A DNA stretch of 64,000 nucleotides from Puccinia triticina (lineage: Eukaryota; Basidiomycota; Pucciniomycetes; Pucciniales; Pucciniaceae): positions 5,075,501 to 5,139,500 of the forward strand of contig NC_070560.1 of NCBI RefSeq assembly GCF_026914185.1, read 5' to 3'. This document shows, piece after piece, positions 11,033 to 23,066 of the stretch. Position numbers and translations under genes: made by a program. Position 1 is the stretch's first letter. The number at the start of each line of letters is the position of its first letter. The notes under the pieces were generated by a model. That model had not been told where the DNA came from. It searched no databases and saw nothing but the letters and a program-made list of their open reading frames with translations.

Positions 11033-14000
11033 TCACGAGCTTACAGTAACCTGGGAGAGGGCAACGTATAGTTGGCCATGTGCAAAACAGGAGTTCTTGA
11101 GCATCACTCCGACCCGATGTAGCGTTTGACCTTGTGATTTATTGATTGACATAGCATACGCAGGCCTTATAGCAAACTGATGACGGAAGAAACTAAGGCC
11201 TGATTTCTGACTCCCTTCATGGTGAAGTTTTATTTTTGGGAGCATTACATTGTTGCCTTTGAAAGGGCCAGACATCAAAATCCCTTCCACGGATCCACGT
11301 CCTATTCGTGTCAAGATCAACCTCGTTCCATTACAAATCCCGGATGAAATATCAAGGTTACACATCACAACGACTGGCATTCCAACTTTTAATTCCAAGA
11401 TGTGCTCAGGAAAATTTGGCACATTTATCTTGTTCAGTACTTCCTCTGGAAGACTATCAAGTCCATTAGGGTCGGGAGAATCAATGGAAATTGCTCGGAT
11501 GAAAGGTACCTTGAGGCGAAGAGCTACTTCTCTATTTAACTTTCCCACATCAATGTTCAAAGGTGCCAAGATTCAGCGCTCGGCAAGATAGGATAAGTTT
11601 TCCTTGGGAGGAAAAGTCGACCTTGACATGAGTTCAGAATAAACGAAGTCGATGAGTTGTTTGTTGCCTTCACGCTCATTTTGAACCGCGATGATATTAA
11701 CCTCAGGTATGCTGACCACATCATAATCTGCTTGCTGGCCGGACCCTTCGCCAAGGCGTAGAAGCACTTCGGAAAATTTTTGGTTCCCGCTCTTATCTTG
11801 AGAGCCAAAGGCACCGACTTGAAGTCGCATGTTTTGAATTAGCTTAAATTGCCGAATTGATTTCCACAACGGCGAAGACTTGATCGTCGCATCCCATGAT
11901 TGAGGATATTCGTCATATTTGACCACCGGCAGGATTTGCCTAAAATTGCCAGAAAAAATGACCACCTTCCCTCCGAAGGGGAGGTCCGACTGACAACACC
12001 TTCTTAACGATTGGTCAACGGCTTCAATCGCCTCCTTATGTATAGTCACTATCTCATCCCAAACAATCAGATCAGCCGTTGCAAGATGTTTTCCCAGTTT
12101 ATGATGCGGCTCGAAGTTGCACTTGATGTCAGGTTTCAAGTGGATTGGTATACTGAATGCGGAATGTGATGTTTGACCGCCGGTGAGTAACAATGCGGCG
12201 ACTCCAGAGGAAGCAGCAACAACCGGAATTTTTGCCATTGAATGACATAAATTGATAATCGAATTGAGGAGGAAGGTCTTGCCCGTTCCTCCCGGACCAT
12301 CAAGGTAGAACATTTGGGGGACATGTTGCTTGAGAGATGTCCTTACAATGGCAAAGAAATCCGCCTGTTTGTTGTTGAAACTTTCAATAGCAGCATCAAG
12401 TCAGACGACGACCGTGGCGAGGGATTCAATCTTTCCAGGAGTATCCTCAAACTGGCGTAGTTTCCGGTAATCAGAAGATGTTACACTTATTCCAACGCAC
12501 TGAAGGTCAGTATTCATCTTTTCCAACAAACACTTCAATTTGAAAAGTCCGTAGACGCGTCTCCGCGAGCGACTCAGAGGAATAGTGTTCCTATCTTTTT
12601 GGTTGAGGCGAAGCAAATCATCGGTCATTGCGTCCCAATGCTTTGTATAGAGAGCAGTCGGGTTGGAAGGCGGTGAGTTAACAAGCACCAAACAGAAAAA
12701 GTGGCGGAGTTGATGTCCGCTCTGAAATGACGAAGCCTCTTTGAGGGCTTTATTGTAAAGAAGATCATTGACCAATAATCCCAGTTCGTTGCAGGCATCT
12801 TGATAAGACTCGCATAAGACTTCGCCGACTGTTCTGAGATCCTCATGTGATGTAGGCCCTTTCCGATGACAAAGTAGAGTCCAAAGATAAAACTTTTCCC
12901 CGGCTAGATACGATACGCTGAAAATCCTTCCAACCGAAATGGTCTTGTTCTTGCGAGGAGTCCATACCTTGTCCTTCTGATTCCAAGTAAAGAATTCAGG
13001 AATTTGTTCGAAGAGAAGAGATCGGGCCCGACGACCCTCTGCACCTATGGCGTCATTCGCGTTGAGAGCAAAGAAGGCAAGAAGATTTGTGTTTCCTGGC
13101 TCTTGAAATTTCAATTGGTCCATGACTTCAACACCATCCCGGAAGTAAACCAATTGTTCGTCCTTATCGTGGATACTCAATCTGGTCACGGGAGGCCATC
13201 GCCTTGAGAGAGGGAATTTTAACAGTCTTTATGCCGCTAAATTGAAAAATCAGTATAACTAAAATTGGATTTGAGGAGAGGAAGCCCTCACCTTCTGGAG
13301 CACTAATGTATCGAGCGTCAAGAAAAGCCTTTGACTCATCGCCGTCTTTAATCTCAATTGAGGACCAATCGTGTCCTTTCGTGATGTACTTGTATAAGTA
13401 TTTTACTGCTGTGCTGTCGACTGGAATCTCTACGTTGATGTGACAATCGAACTTGAGGGAAAGGTACTTGTTATAAGGAACTACATGGGAGCTATTGAAA
13501 GTTTGTTTGTTCTTCAAGATGACGTGACCGGAAATACGTCTGCAATAGACGGGATAAGCGCCACTTATATTAATTGTCCTTGCGGTGAAAGGTTTGGGGT
13601 AACCGGCGCTACAACCATCCTTGGACCAGCATGCTCTGCCAGTGCAAGGGCCGTGAATCATAAACCGGGAGACTATATTGTGAAGCTTTGGTTCTCATTT
13701 TGGGTCGGGCACTTCTGCACAGACGAGAAAGTCAATTTTATCAGCTGTGTCAGGCCTATCGGTCTCCTCGAGAGTCACCATCAAATGTAGGTGAGGAAGA
13801 CCACGTTTTTGAAACTCAATGACTGAGACGTGGGGAATAACTTTGCCTAGCCGGCCTAGGTCAACAATTTCTTCAAGAAGAGCGTCAACTTTTAACTTGA
13901 ACACTCTATCAACTAGCACAGGATGATCCGCCGATGATGCTGAAAGACCAATTTCATCAGTGATATCCTTCCACTTTGGGTTGGCAGTCATGGTGATAAA

Positions 14001-15394
14001 TAATGACGGTGGACCGTATTTCCTAACAATCGCCATTGAATTGTGGTACAACTGAGTCATTGCTTGAGGACTGCCAATAAACGTCGACGGAAGAATGACG
14101 CGACGACCAGTGGGAACAATAGGGTTCTCAATAAAAGCCATGAGACTGTTGTACTGACTCGCCTTTAAAGCAAGTTGATGGTTGCGGATGAAGTTGAGCC
14201 GTAAGCCTTCAACGCAAACGTACATATCTACAACAAACTCTTGGAAAAGGGTCCTCCCGTGCAAGATTATTGAATATCGACCGACTCTGGCAAAAAGGAG
14301 GAAAGCAAACCATTCGAGTGACTTTACTGGCCGATTCGTGGCTGCAAAGTGGGTTAGTTTGAATATGAGATGGTTAGATTAAGACTGGTCTACTCACAAC
14401 GTTTTGTTGAACACCTGTAAACGTTGTCCCATTGTTGGGAACCAAATGAAAAGAAAATTGGATATTGAAGGGGAAAATAGCAGGAATGGAGGTCGGATAT
14501 GTATTCAAATCTCCCGTCTTTGCGTCTCAACTGGATGTGGCGGGCCTTGTTGAGTTCGCCGCCTCCTTCAATGACAATCCCTACTTCCTCCGGCTTGGGT
14601 ATGTTATATCGTTTCGGATCCGTGCCAGGTTTGTGAATTGTTGTAAGAGCAAGTGTTTTCAAGGGTGATCCTTTGAGCATTGCTCGCGCATTCTGGTAAA
14701 GCTTGGCGTAAGGATTCTGGCGATACATCAACGTCATCAAGTCCGAAACAATGTCCTCTCTCATGTTGAACTTGGATCCTGCTGGGTTACGTCTGCCGGA
14801 GGCTTTTGTGATTCGTAAGCGGGTTTCCTCGAGTCCGCCATTGCCAACCACGTAAATTTGTGCCCATCCGGGGTCATTCATATTGAGAGGCTCTACACTT
14901 GGCACTAAGTGACTTAGACCCCCCGAAATTCTAAAAAGGTCAATTCCTTTTTGGCCCCTGACGGAGGTGTCAATATTTGCCCCGAGGGAAGTGAAACTGA
15001 GAGAATTATTATAAAGGCGAATTAATGCTTGAAAGTTGACAGCCCCTAGTTGAGAAAGAGTTAGCAAGTCAATGAAATATTCATGGCAATAGGTAAAAAC
15101 CTTACTCTCATCAGTTCCGGTAAACAAATCTTCAAGGACTCTTGGCGTCTTGGGTGCTTTGGGGTCCATCATTGGCAAAGTAACTTGGTTCTTTTGACAA
15201 CAGGTTGAAAATTCTTTGTGAACTTTCACTTGGTCAAGTTTGGTCGCTTCTTTGTTGAAGTGTAGTGCACCGCAACCAGTGCAAACAACACAACACCCAC
15301 CGAGCCGATGAGGAATAGTAAATAAGACTTGGTTCAAAATGTAGTTCTTGTTGTTGTCGCATTCGCGAGTAATAGCTTTGAGCTTGAAGGTCAT
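11033..15394 (-). pseudogene. Helitron Rep/PIF1-helicase, interrupted by in-frame stops
   Basis: Order on the minus strand: a Cys-rich N-terminus (15394-14390); after an intron (donor GTGAGT, acceptor ttgcag) a Helitron_like_N region (from about 14347) with FITMTANPKW and the HUH motif in GLPHLHLMV; the Tyr motif KYLYKYITKG (about 13400); a linker; and a PIF1-family helicase with Walker A GPGGTGKT (about 12300), Walker B LIVWDEI, FSGNFRQILP and YAMSINKSQGQT. One continuous frame is broken by TGA at 13697-13695, 12403-12401 and 11575-11573, and by TAA at 13231-13229 where Trp is usual. The final helicase motif reads ALSQ where ALSR is usual. The protein would catalyse rolling-circle nicking and unwinding; this copy is probably inactive. 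Confidence 0.85.
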
Positions 15395-15862
15395 ACCTAA
15401 AAGATAAATGTGGGATGAAATTCTAAGCTCTTTGTCCTGCGAATTGGGAAGTGTGGAACATAGCTTGAAATGAAGTTAATCAACTAATTTTTATAATGAC
15501 TCACTTGAAGGAAGTGATTAAGTTATTCGGCAGGTAACCTTTTGCCGTGAATCTTTTAGGAGAAGGTGTTTGTTGGGTTAGTATAGCTTTTTAATTGGAT
15601 TATTGTTAGTTAATGACTTACAAGAGCCTTCAAAATGTTCTGGATTATCCTTTGGCAAAATGGATTGGATATCAGAGCCTGCGTGCTTGTTTTAACCAGA
15701 GATGAATCAGTCAAGCTGGTAGGATTTTTTCGACCGAACAATTAAACTTCCTTTTGCCTTTTTCACAATGATGGAAATTAGTAAGTACAAAAGAATTTTG
15801 TGATTGAAAAGTTGAATTTTAACAGAGGAAAGAAAGTGGTGGAACAAGCGTAACTGTATATA

Positions 15863-16273
15863 TTAACCAAAAGGTTGACACGGGTTGTCGACGACTTGAT
15901 CTGTGGTTAAAGAAGAAGTGTTAAAGAATATGTGAATAGACGAAAAATGGGACGGGTTGGAAGCTTCAAATGAATCTTTGCAGAGGTATCTGAGAAGGAA
16001 CAAGTAGTACGACCATGAGAAAGTGAAGTTGGACCTTATATTAAAGAAACCAGATGAAGCAAAGGGGACTTGCGGATTCTCATTTAATAGAAAGCAGCGG
16101 CAGATCTTAATTGTAGTTTGCGCGGTAAAGCCAGCTCTCGTGTGCAATGGAAAGGTTGTGATGCAATCGTGACCGGGCCAGGCAAATGAAAGTAGTGGGG
16201 CTGCAATGAACGACGTGACCTTAAACTTGACCTTAAATCCATGAAAAACATGCCCCAACGGTTTACTCACCAA
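15863..16273 (-). CDS. Possible Helitron cargo exon, unknown
   Basis: A 136-codon open frame upstream of the Rep gene on the same strand, with a basic/hydrophobic alternating stretch (HGFKVKFKVTSF). It has no recognised domain and no ATG supported by context. It may be an exon of a further cargo gene or may be noncoding. The rest of 15395-17331 shows no supported gene. Confidence 0.25.
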   Translation of the reverse strand: MVSKPLGHVFHGFKVKFKVTSFIAAPLLSFAWPGHDCITTFPLHTRAGFTAQTTIKICRCFLLNENPQVPFASSGFFNIRSNFTFSWSYYLFLLRYLCKDSFEASNPSHFSSIHIFFNTSSLTTDQVVDNPCQPFG

Positions 16274-17331
16274 CTTATGATGTACAGCGAAATCACCCTC
16301 TGATCATTTCAACACGGGAAAGGCCATTTTGGACGAGGCGGGGTTCGATGTTAAGTGGTTGTATGAATAGGAGTAGCAGGCTGGGGCTTGACAACCTGGT
16401 GTTCTGGAAAAGTTGTGAAAGAATCTGGACCAGGTGAACCACTTAGATGAGAAGGACCGCCATGTTGAAGAAAAGAGTGTGAGATTGAATCTTACCTTGA
16501 GTCTATGAAAAGGAAGACCCAGTACTTAACTTACCAGTTTGCCGTGGACACTAACAGCGGATTGAACGCCTTTTCTTGAATGTTTCAAACAGATTTGCTG
16601 CCTGTTCCTGTATCTCTGAAGAAGTTACAAATGATTTTAGAACATCATTAATCCCAATGTCAGGCTGTTTAAACCAGGAGAGAACTCTTACAAAGTCTCA
16701 GACACGCTGAACAACAGCAAAAGACATATCTCAACTACGATTTCTGTTGCGGACCAAATCTTCATGTTCCTCTTCATATAGTCTTACCTTTAATAAATAC
16801 CCTTGATTTAGTTATGCTGTCAGAATCTCCGAATCCAAACATTAAATTACAGATCAAAGTGATATGTTTGCATTGGGCTGTTGTGAGACTGTAAATCACA
16901 ACTGATCTCAATTGCGCGCAAAGATGATTGAGAAAGGGAAGGAATCGGATTGACAAGAAGTTGAAGAAAGAGGACGACAATGTGTAGAGAGTAACTGCAA
17001 CTAAAACATGTTCAATGATAGCCAAAAGATGAAAAGGACTTTGTAATAACGACTAAATCTCGTGACTGCTAGAGAGAAAAGAGAAAGAGGTAAACCGAGT
17101 AGAACTTGCCAAGATGTCGGCGGTAAAGTCGGATGGGCGTGATAGTCTTTTGATGATTAATGAGTTTTAACCGGAATGACCGTGGCAAAAACCTTGAAGT
17201 ATAGGTTGATGACTTGTGATTCGAATGGGAAACATTTTTCAAGCTGAAGTGTTGGGACTCTTGGCGATTCTTGGCGATGATGTGTGAAAGGACTGGAAGA
17301 GAAGTCAAAGCAAAGATAAGGCACTGAGGAA

Positions 17332-18546
17332 TTAGTTACGCTTCATCCTCTTGGCAGCATCGGCCAAAATGTTCTTGCGGGGACAACCAGGCCCCTTCCT
17401 TTTTTGCGGAGGAAAAGCTTCTTTGTTGTCCTCGTCGTCTTCTTGATCTGGGAAATCGTCGTTTTCATTGTTGGATTGACTGGCAATTGCCTTCTCCTTG
17501 CCCTTATAGGATTGTGTTGAACCAATATTGCTGCCGGAACCTGATGGAGTCGGTGTTGGCGTGAGGGGGGAAGAGTCACCCTTTTTGAAGGTAAACCTGT
17601 GTTGAGTTGAAGGCAACGTTAGCATTTTATGTGAATAATTATTGGGATAGCGTACAATTTTCTTCCCCGGCCACCTGGAGTTGAGCCACCCGATAACATT
17701 TTGTTGGGAGATCGCGAATTTTGATGACCGCTGGTAACGCTTACTCCTCCAACCTTTGAAGACTTGGTTCAATGAAATGCGTGAGAATTAAAGGAAGAAG
17801 AAAGACATACCAAGATGACAGGCATTTTTGCCTCAATGTCCCAATCCACAAGGTGACCGACGATGGACATCTCTCGTCCGAGAACGTAAAGAATGTGAGT
17901 CTTGACGAGGTTCTTTGATGCTGGAACAATATATTTGGATAAGAATGGTCGGTGACATCGAGCCTGAAGAAGCAATGTTAGCTAGAACTAATTTGGGCTT
18001 TGGTGAATGGTTATCTGAACTTACAACAGGGTCCCAGTCATTGTGCGAAAGAATGACCTCAAGCTGATTGTCTTCCCCCGCATGAGGGCTGGGAATCTTG
18101 TTTCTCTCGACAATGAGACCTAAGCCGACAACGCCGGTCCGGTTGCTGAAATCGAGGCCAAGGTCTGATGCTTTACCAATCCGCATGATTGATTCTTGAG
18201 TATAGGTGATGGTAGGAGTACTGCCGTCGTTGAGGGCGATCATTCGTACTCCCGTCAAAGAATAAAGGACTCCTTCTTCCAAGGTGTTAGTGATTGCGGT
18301 ATTAGTCATGAGTTTCACTTCAAAATCAATTTATTTCTCGCCTGCGACACCAGCACATTGGAAAAAGGTCCCAGTGGTTACCAAACCGTACTGGTTGCCG
18401 CGCACTACATCGATTTCAGACTAAAAGAGGAAATGGAATCAACAGCTTGCGTCCTTGAAGAGGACAATCCAGAAGCTCACATCAGCTGTGGCCTCGAAGT
18501 GTCCAGAAAGAACGCTTGGATGATTGGAAGGTCTGGCTTCCGACAT
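17332..18546 (-). CDS. Helitron cargo OB-5: OB-like protein with basic tail
   Basis: First gene after the Helitron's 5' end. ATG at 18546 starts an exon with VLSGHFEAT (donor GTGAGC, acceptor ttttag near 18424). A following exon has LVTTGTFF. The next exon (18309-18025) carries GVLYSLTGVRMI, exon 17963-17811 carries FLSKYIVP and GREMSIVGHLVD, and a final exon from about 17770 ends at TAA 17332. The three modules align in order with OB-1 to OB-4. Unlike them it has a C-terminal extension with an acidic run (DFPDQEDDEDN) and a basic motif KRKGPGCPRK resembling an AT-hook or nuclear signal. A DNA-binding role in the nucleus is inferred. Joins at 18350-18309 and at the last exon are uncertain. 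Confidence 0.55.
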
Positions 18547-19738
18547 GCTAGACAAGGTTAAGTGAAAGGATGAGTTGTTGGGTTGAGTCTATGTTGGGGT
18601 TGTTGGGCGATGTGGATGATGAGACGAATGAGGTGGTTGGAGGTCTTTAAATAAGTGAGAAATTTCCGAACTGGTGAGACTATGTTTTTCTCAGGGAAGT
18701 AAACGTCAACACTGCCAACAAGAAGTGAAGTGCAGTCGCAAGGGTAAAGGTTTGAGGTGGCAGTAAGGGTCTAACAAGAAGGGAAAAAAAGGTGGAAAAC
18801 AAACTTGGCTTCATGTCGCAATGCTAGGGGACAAGGCAAAGGTAGACGACCGCATGAAAACAGAGCGAGGGTCGCGGGGTAGAAGATAATCGTTGGTGAT
18901 AAGGGTCTGACAATCTTGGAAGATCATTTGAGCGGAATAGTGGAAGATTTGGTGCGAAGGGTAGACCCCCTGTAGTGACTGATGGGACAAAACGTGGCGT
19001 GAGCAAAAGGCAGTTACAACAACAGGTTGTTGTAGGATTTGCAAAATAGGGAGCCTGGCGATGACGGCGATTCGTCAGGGTTGAGTGTGAAGCTGTAGAT
19101 GCGGTTTGCGTTTCATGGGGTCTAGATGAGTGTGCTCCCAGTGCCGGGTTTAACCGTTGTGAGGTGTGGGGTGAACTTGTTGCGTTTCGTGTTGGAAAAT
19201 TAGGAGTTCAAACACAGTGTACGGTCAATGAAGGTCCAGTGTTGTCAAAATAATGTTGAAGGGTGAAATTGGAAAAGGAACAGGATCTGTACTAACTGGT
19301 GGGAGGAAGGGTGAAACAACCGCCACATGCAAGGACGACGATTCATCAGGGTCGAGTATCGTGATATATTGCAATTCGGTGTTTCAAATAATCCGGATGA
19401 GGTGCGCTTGCGGTGGCGAGTGTTGACCGTTATGGGATATGGGCGGCGCTTGTAGTGTTTTGTGATGGGCAAAACATGTACAGGCTGAGAGGTTTTGGGA
19501 TATGGGCGGAGCTGGGGGCGTTTTGTGAGGGGGGAAGTATGGACAAGCTGAAACGGTGTGTGCTTGTTGGGGGGAGGAATATTTTGGGCTGGGTGGAATA
19601 TAAAAGAGGGGTTGAAGCGGCCAAGGGGAGACGAAGCAAACCCCGGTCTTGGCTTCTTTATGCCGTCGGGGTTTATTTACAATGGGGGCTCAATGGGAAT
19701 AGGGGGTTTAAGACAGGTTAGCGGGATTTGCACCAGTC
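18547..19738. other. 5' leader region of Helitron 1, no supported gene
   Basis: Purine-rich on the plus strand, with a few short open frames on both strands that lack domains or intron context. Probably promoter and untranslated DNA for the minus-strand cargo; no specific site could be assigned. Confidence 0.5.
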
Positions 19739-19774
19739 TTGGGGGTCTCACTTTTACGGAAGTGAGCCCCCCAA
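19739..19774. other. Subterminal hairpin near Helitron 1 5' end
   Basis: ttgggggtctcactt pairs with aagtgagccccccaa around a six-base loop, 60 bp inside the TC terminus. It may be a replication-related structure or a transcription signal; its role is inferred from position only. Confidence 0.5.
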
Positions 19775-20101
19775 ATACCAAGGCAGAAGCCATGCTCCAG
19801 GTTTCTGTAAAACACTTGTTTATTGAAACTTGGATGAAAGCTATACCAAAATGATATTTGCAAATGGATGAATATTATGGTCCCAATATCATGAAATAAT
19901 CACCATTCCTAGTTGAGATATGGTGGCAGAAACACAAAGAAAACCCCAATTTGGTAATATTTTGAGACTCATGAGACTGTAGCTGCCTCATTTTGGGCTT
20001 TTCATGGTCAAGAGCTGACCAAAATTAACCTCTCAACATGTCTTATCATGATGGTATCAAGATAATGAAATCATTTGCATTGCGGGTTGAGATACAGTAG
20101 C

Positions 20102-20572
20102 CAAGGGTGAAAGCGCTGCACTTCAAAAAGCGCAGCGCAGCGTGAAGCGCAGCGGTTTTGGTGGCCGCTGCGCTGCGCTGACAGTAGCGGCCCCGCCCGC
20201 TGCGCTACCGCTTCTTGGGTCTGGCAAGAAGCGGGGACGCGCGACTTTCAGCGGTAGCGCAGCGGAACCATCGCTGCGCTACCGCTTTTTGAGCTGGCCG
20301 CGTAGCGTTGCCCTTCTGCCAGCCAAAAAAACGCAGCGCAGCGCAGGGCGCAGCTTTTTTTGGTGGCCGCTACGCGGCGCTGAAAGGAGAGGCCCCGCCC
20401 GCTGCGCTACCGCTTTTTGCGTCCGGGGAAAAGCGGGCCCCCGCTATTTTCAGCGGTAGCGCAGCGGGACTGGCGCTGCGCTACCGCTTTTTGGGCTGAC
20501 CGCACAGCGTCTCCCCGCTGCGCTACGCTAAAAGACCGCTTTTTTGTAGCGCAGCGCAGCGTTTCAGCCTTG
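20102..20572. mobile_element. Foldback element FB-2 (471 bp, GCGCTGCGCTACC repeats)
   Basis: Begins CAAGGGTGAAAGCGCTGC and ends with the inverse of CAAGGCTGAAACGCTGCGC. It is flanked by a 7-bp duplication CAGTAGC (20095-20101, 20573-20579) inside a satellite monomer whose unbroken form is gatacagtggcag. The interior is a GC-rich patchwork of AGCGCAGCG words and repeated CGCTTTTTG blocks. It is structurally a sister of FB-1. Confidence 0.85.
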
Positions 20573-21851
20573 CAGTAGCAGAAACCCCAGAAGATACCCA
20601 ATTAGGCAATATTTTGAGACTAATCAGACTATAGCGTCTCCTTTTTGGCACTTCCATACATGAAAGCTAAAGCAAAATAATCTTTGGAAATGAATGAACA
20701 TTTTGGTACCAATATCATGAAATAATCACCATTTCTGGTTGAGATATGGTGGCAGAAACAGAAAGAAAAGCCCAATTTGGTGATTCTTTGAGACCCATGA
20801 GACTGCAGCTGCCACATTTTGGGTTTTTCCTGGGCAAGAGCTGACCCAAAGTAACCCCTCAACATTTCTTATCATAATGGTATCAATATCATGAAATCAT
20901 TTGCATTGCAGGTTGAGATACAGTGGCAGAAACACCAAAAAATACCCAATTAGGCAATATTTTGAGACTAATCAGACTATAGCAGCTTCTTTTGGGCATT
21001 TCCATACATGAAAGCTATACCATAATAATCTTTGGAAATGGATGAGTATTCTGGTACCAATATCATGAAATAATCACCATTCCTGGTTGAGATATGGTGG
21101 CAGAAACAGAATGAAAATCCCAATTTGGTGATACTTTGAGACTCATGAGACTGTAGCTGCCTCATTTTGAGATTTTCATGGTGAAGAGCTGACCCAAATT
21201 AATCTCTGAACATGTCTTGATTTAATGGTATCAATATCATGAAATAAATGTTAGCCCCGGATCAGATACAGTGGCAGAAACACCAAACAATACCCAATTA
21301 GGCAATATTTTGCGACTAATCAGACTATAGCAGCTCCTTTGGGACTTTTCCATACATGAAAGCTATACCAAAATATTCTTTGAAAATGGTTAAATATTCT
21401 GGTCCCAATATCATGAAATAAGCACCATTCCAGGTTGAGATATAGTGGCAGAAACACAAAGAAAACCCCAATTTGGTGATATTTTGAGACTCATGGGAAT
21501 GTAGCTGCCTCATTTTGCGATTTTCATGGTGAAGAGATGACACAAATTAATCTCTCAATATTTCTTATCATAATGGTATCAATATCATGAAATCATTCCC
21601 ATTGCGGGTTGGGATACAGTGGCAGAAACACCAAAAAACACCCAATTAGGCAATATTGTGAGACTAATTAGACTATAGCAGCTCCTTTTTGGGATTTCTA
21701 TCCATGAAATCTATACCAAAATAATCTTTGGAAATTTATCAATATTCTCGTACCAATATCATGAAATGATCACCATTCTTGGTTGGGATATAGTGGCAGA
21801 AACACAAAGAAAAACCTAATGTGGTGATTCTTTGAGACCCATGAGACTGTA

Positions 21852-23066
21852 CACTTCAAGGATAATTAAATTTCCCAAAAAAAATACTCAAAGTTTGAGG
21901 TTGGGAAAATCATTGAAAAAAATCACTCCGTACTGAAAAAAAATACAAACTGAGAGTGCTCAGCCAAAAAAATAAAAATGTGTCAGACTGAGTAAAAAAC
22001 AATGAGGCACATTTTTGGGTTGATTTGTTGGACGGGCCTGCACAAGGCCCGCATGGGCCCCTAACAGGCCCGTTGGGCCCATTGAAAAAGTAGTATTTGT
22101 TTGGAATTCCCATGCTCTGCTAAAATGTGAAATGGGTTGAAATGAATGAAAAATGAGGGGGTAAATTTTTGGGGAGATGTTTTGGACGGGCCTGAATGAG
22201 GCCCACATGGCCCCCACAAAGCCCACTGGGCCCATTGAAAGAGTAGCCTTGGTCAAGAATGCCTATGCTCAGCTAAGAAACAAAAATGTGTCAACCTGAG
22301 TAAAAAACATGGGGCCACACTTTTGGGGAGGGCTTATTGACAGACCCGCATCAGGCCCGTCAGGCCCCACCCAAAGCTGGTTTGGCCAACCCAGAAGTAG
22401 TATTGCTTAAGAATGCCCATATGATGTTTGAGAACAGCACCAATTGACCACTAATCAACAGAAGATATTGAAGGGCTTCTGACATCTGTGTGACATTTGT
22501 GCACTCACAGAATGTATGTCCAGGCCCTTTCCTTCCCTTGGAAATCTGTTGGCCCATACGGGCCTGATGCAGGCCCGTCCAAAAAGCCTCCCCAACAATG
22601 TGCCCCTAGGGTTTTTACTCAGTCTGGCACATTTTTATTTCTTAGCTGAGCATATGCTTTCTTAACCAGGGCTACTCTTTCAATGGGCCCAGTGGGCTTT
22701 GTGAAGGCCATGTGGGCCTCATTCAGGCCCGTCCAAAAAATCTCCCCAAAAATGTACCCCATGTTTTTTATTCAGTTTGACCCATTTCACATTTTAGCAG
22801 AGCATTGAAATTCCAAACAAATACTACTTTTTCAATGGGCCCAACGGGCCTGTTAGGGGCCCATGCGGGCCTTGTGCAGGCCTGTCCAACAAATCACCCT
22901 AAAAATGTGCCCCATTGTTTTTTACTCAGTCTGACACATTTTTATTTTTTTGGCTGAGCATGCTCAGTTCGCATTTTTTTTCAGTACGGAGTGATTTTTT
23001 TTCAATGATTTTCCCAACCTCAAACTTTGAGTATTTTTTTTGGGAAATTTAATTATCCTTGAAGTG
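21852..23066. mobile_element. Long-inverted-repeat DNA element (CACTTCAAGG termini)
   Basis: Two nearly identical inverted arms of about 500 bp, starting CACTTCAAGGATAATTAAAT, surround a ~200-bp centre (about 22350-22550). Flanks repeat TGTA (21848-21851, 23067-23070) and rejoin to an intact A monomer (gactgtagctgcc). The arms contain GGCCC-rich words such as GGGCCCATTGAAA. The CAC ends with a short duplication recall non-autonomous CACTA-type elements. No transposase is encoded. Confidence 0.8.

Larger units (their letters stand above)
2993..19834 (-). mobile_element. Helitron 1, 16.8 kb, exact ends defined
   Basis: On the minus strand the element begins TCCAAGTTTCAATAAAC (ending at plus 19834) and ends with a hairpin (GGCAGCGAAGCCGCC) and CTAG (plus 2996-2993). 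It sits between host A and T. The host B monomer, broken at 2992 (ccataca), resumes at 19835 (tgaaagc), matching intact copies (ccatacatgaaagc), so both ends are fixed to the base with no target duplication, as expected for Helitrons. All recognised cargo reads in the element's direction: OB-5, Rep-helicase, OB-4, a helicase fragment, OB-3, OB-2, OB-1. A 477-bp foldback element has since inserted near the 3' end. The Rep-helicase has several stops, so autonomy is doubtful. Confidence 0.9.

Noticed and set aside
20142..20499. Ala/Gly-rich open frames at 20.1-20.5 kb
   Set aside because: They lie wholly within the GC-rich foldback element FB-2.
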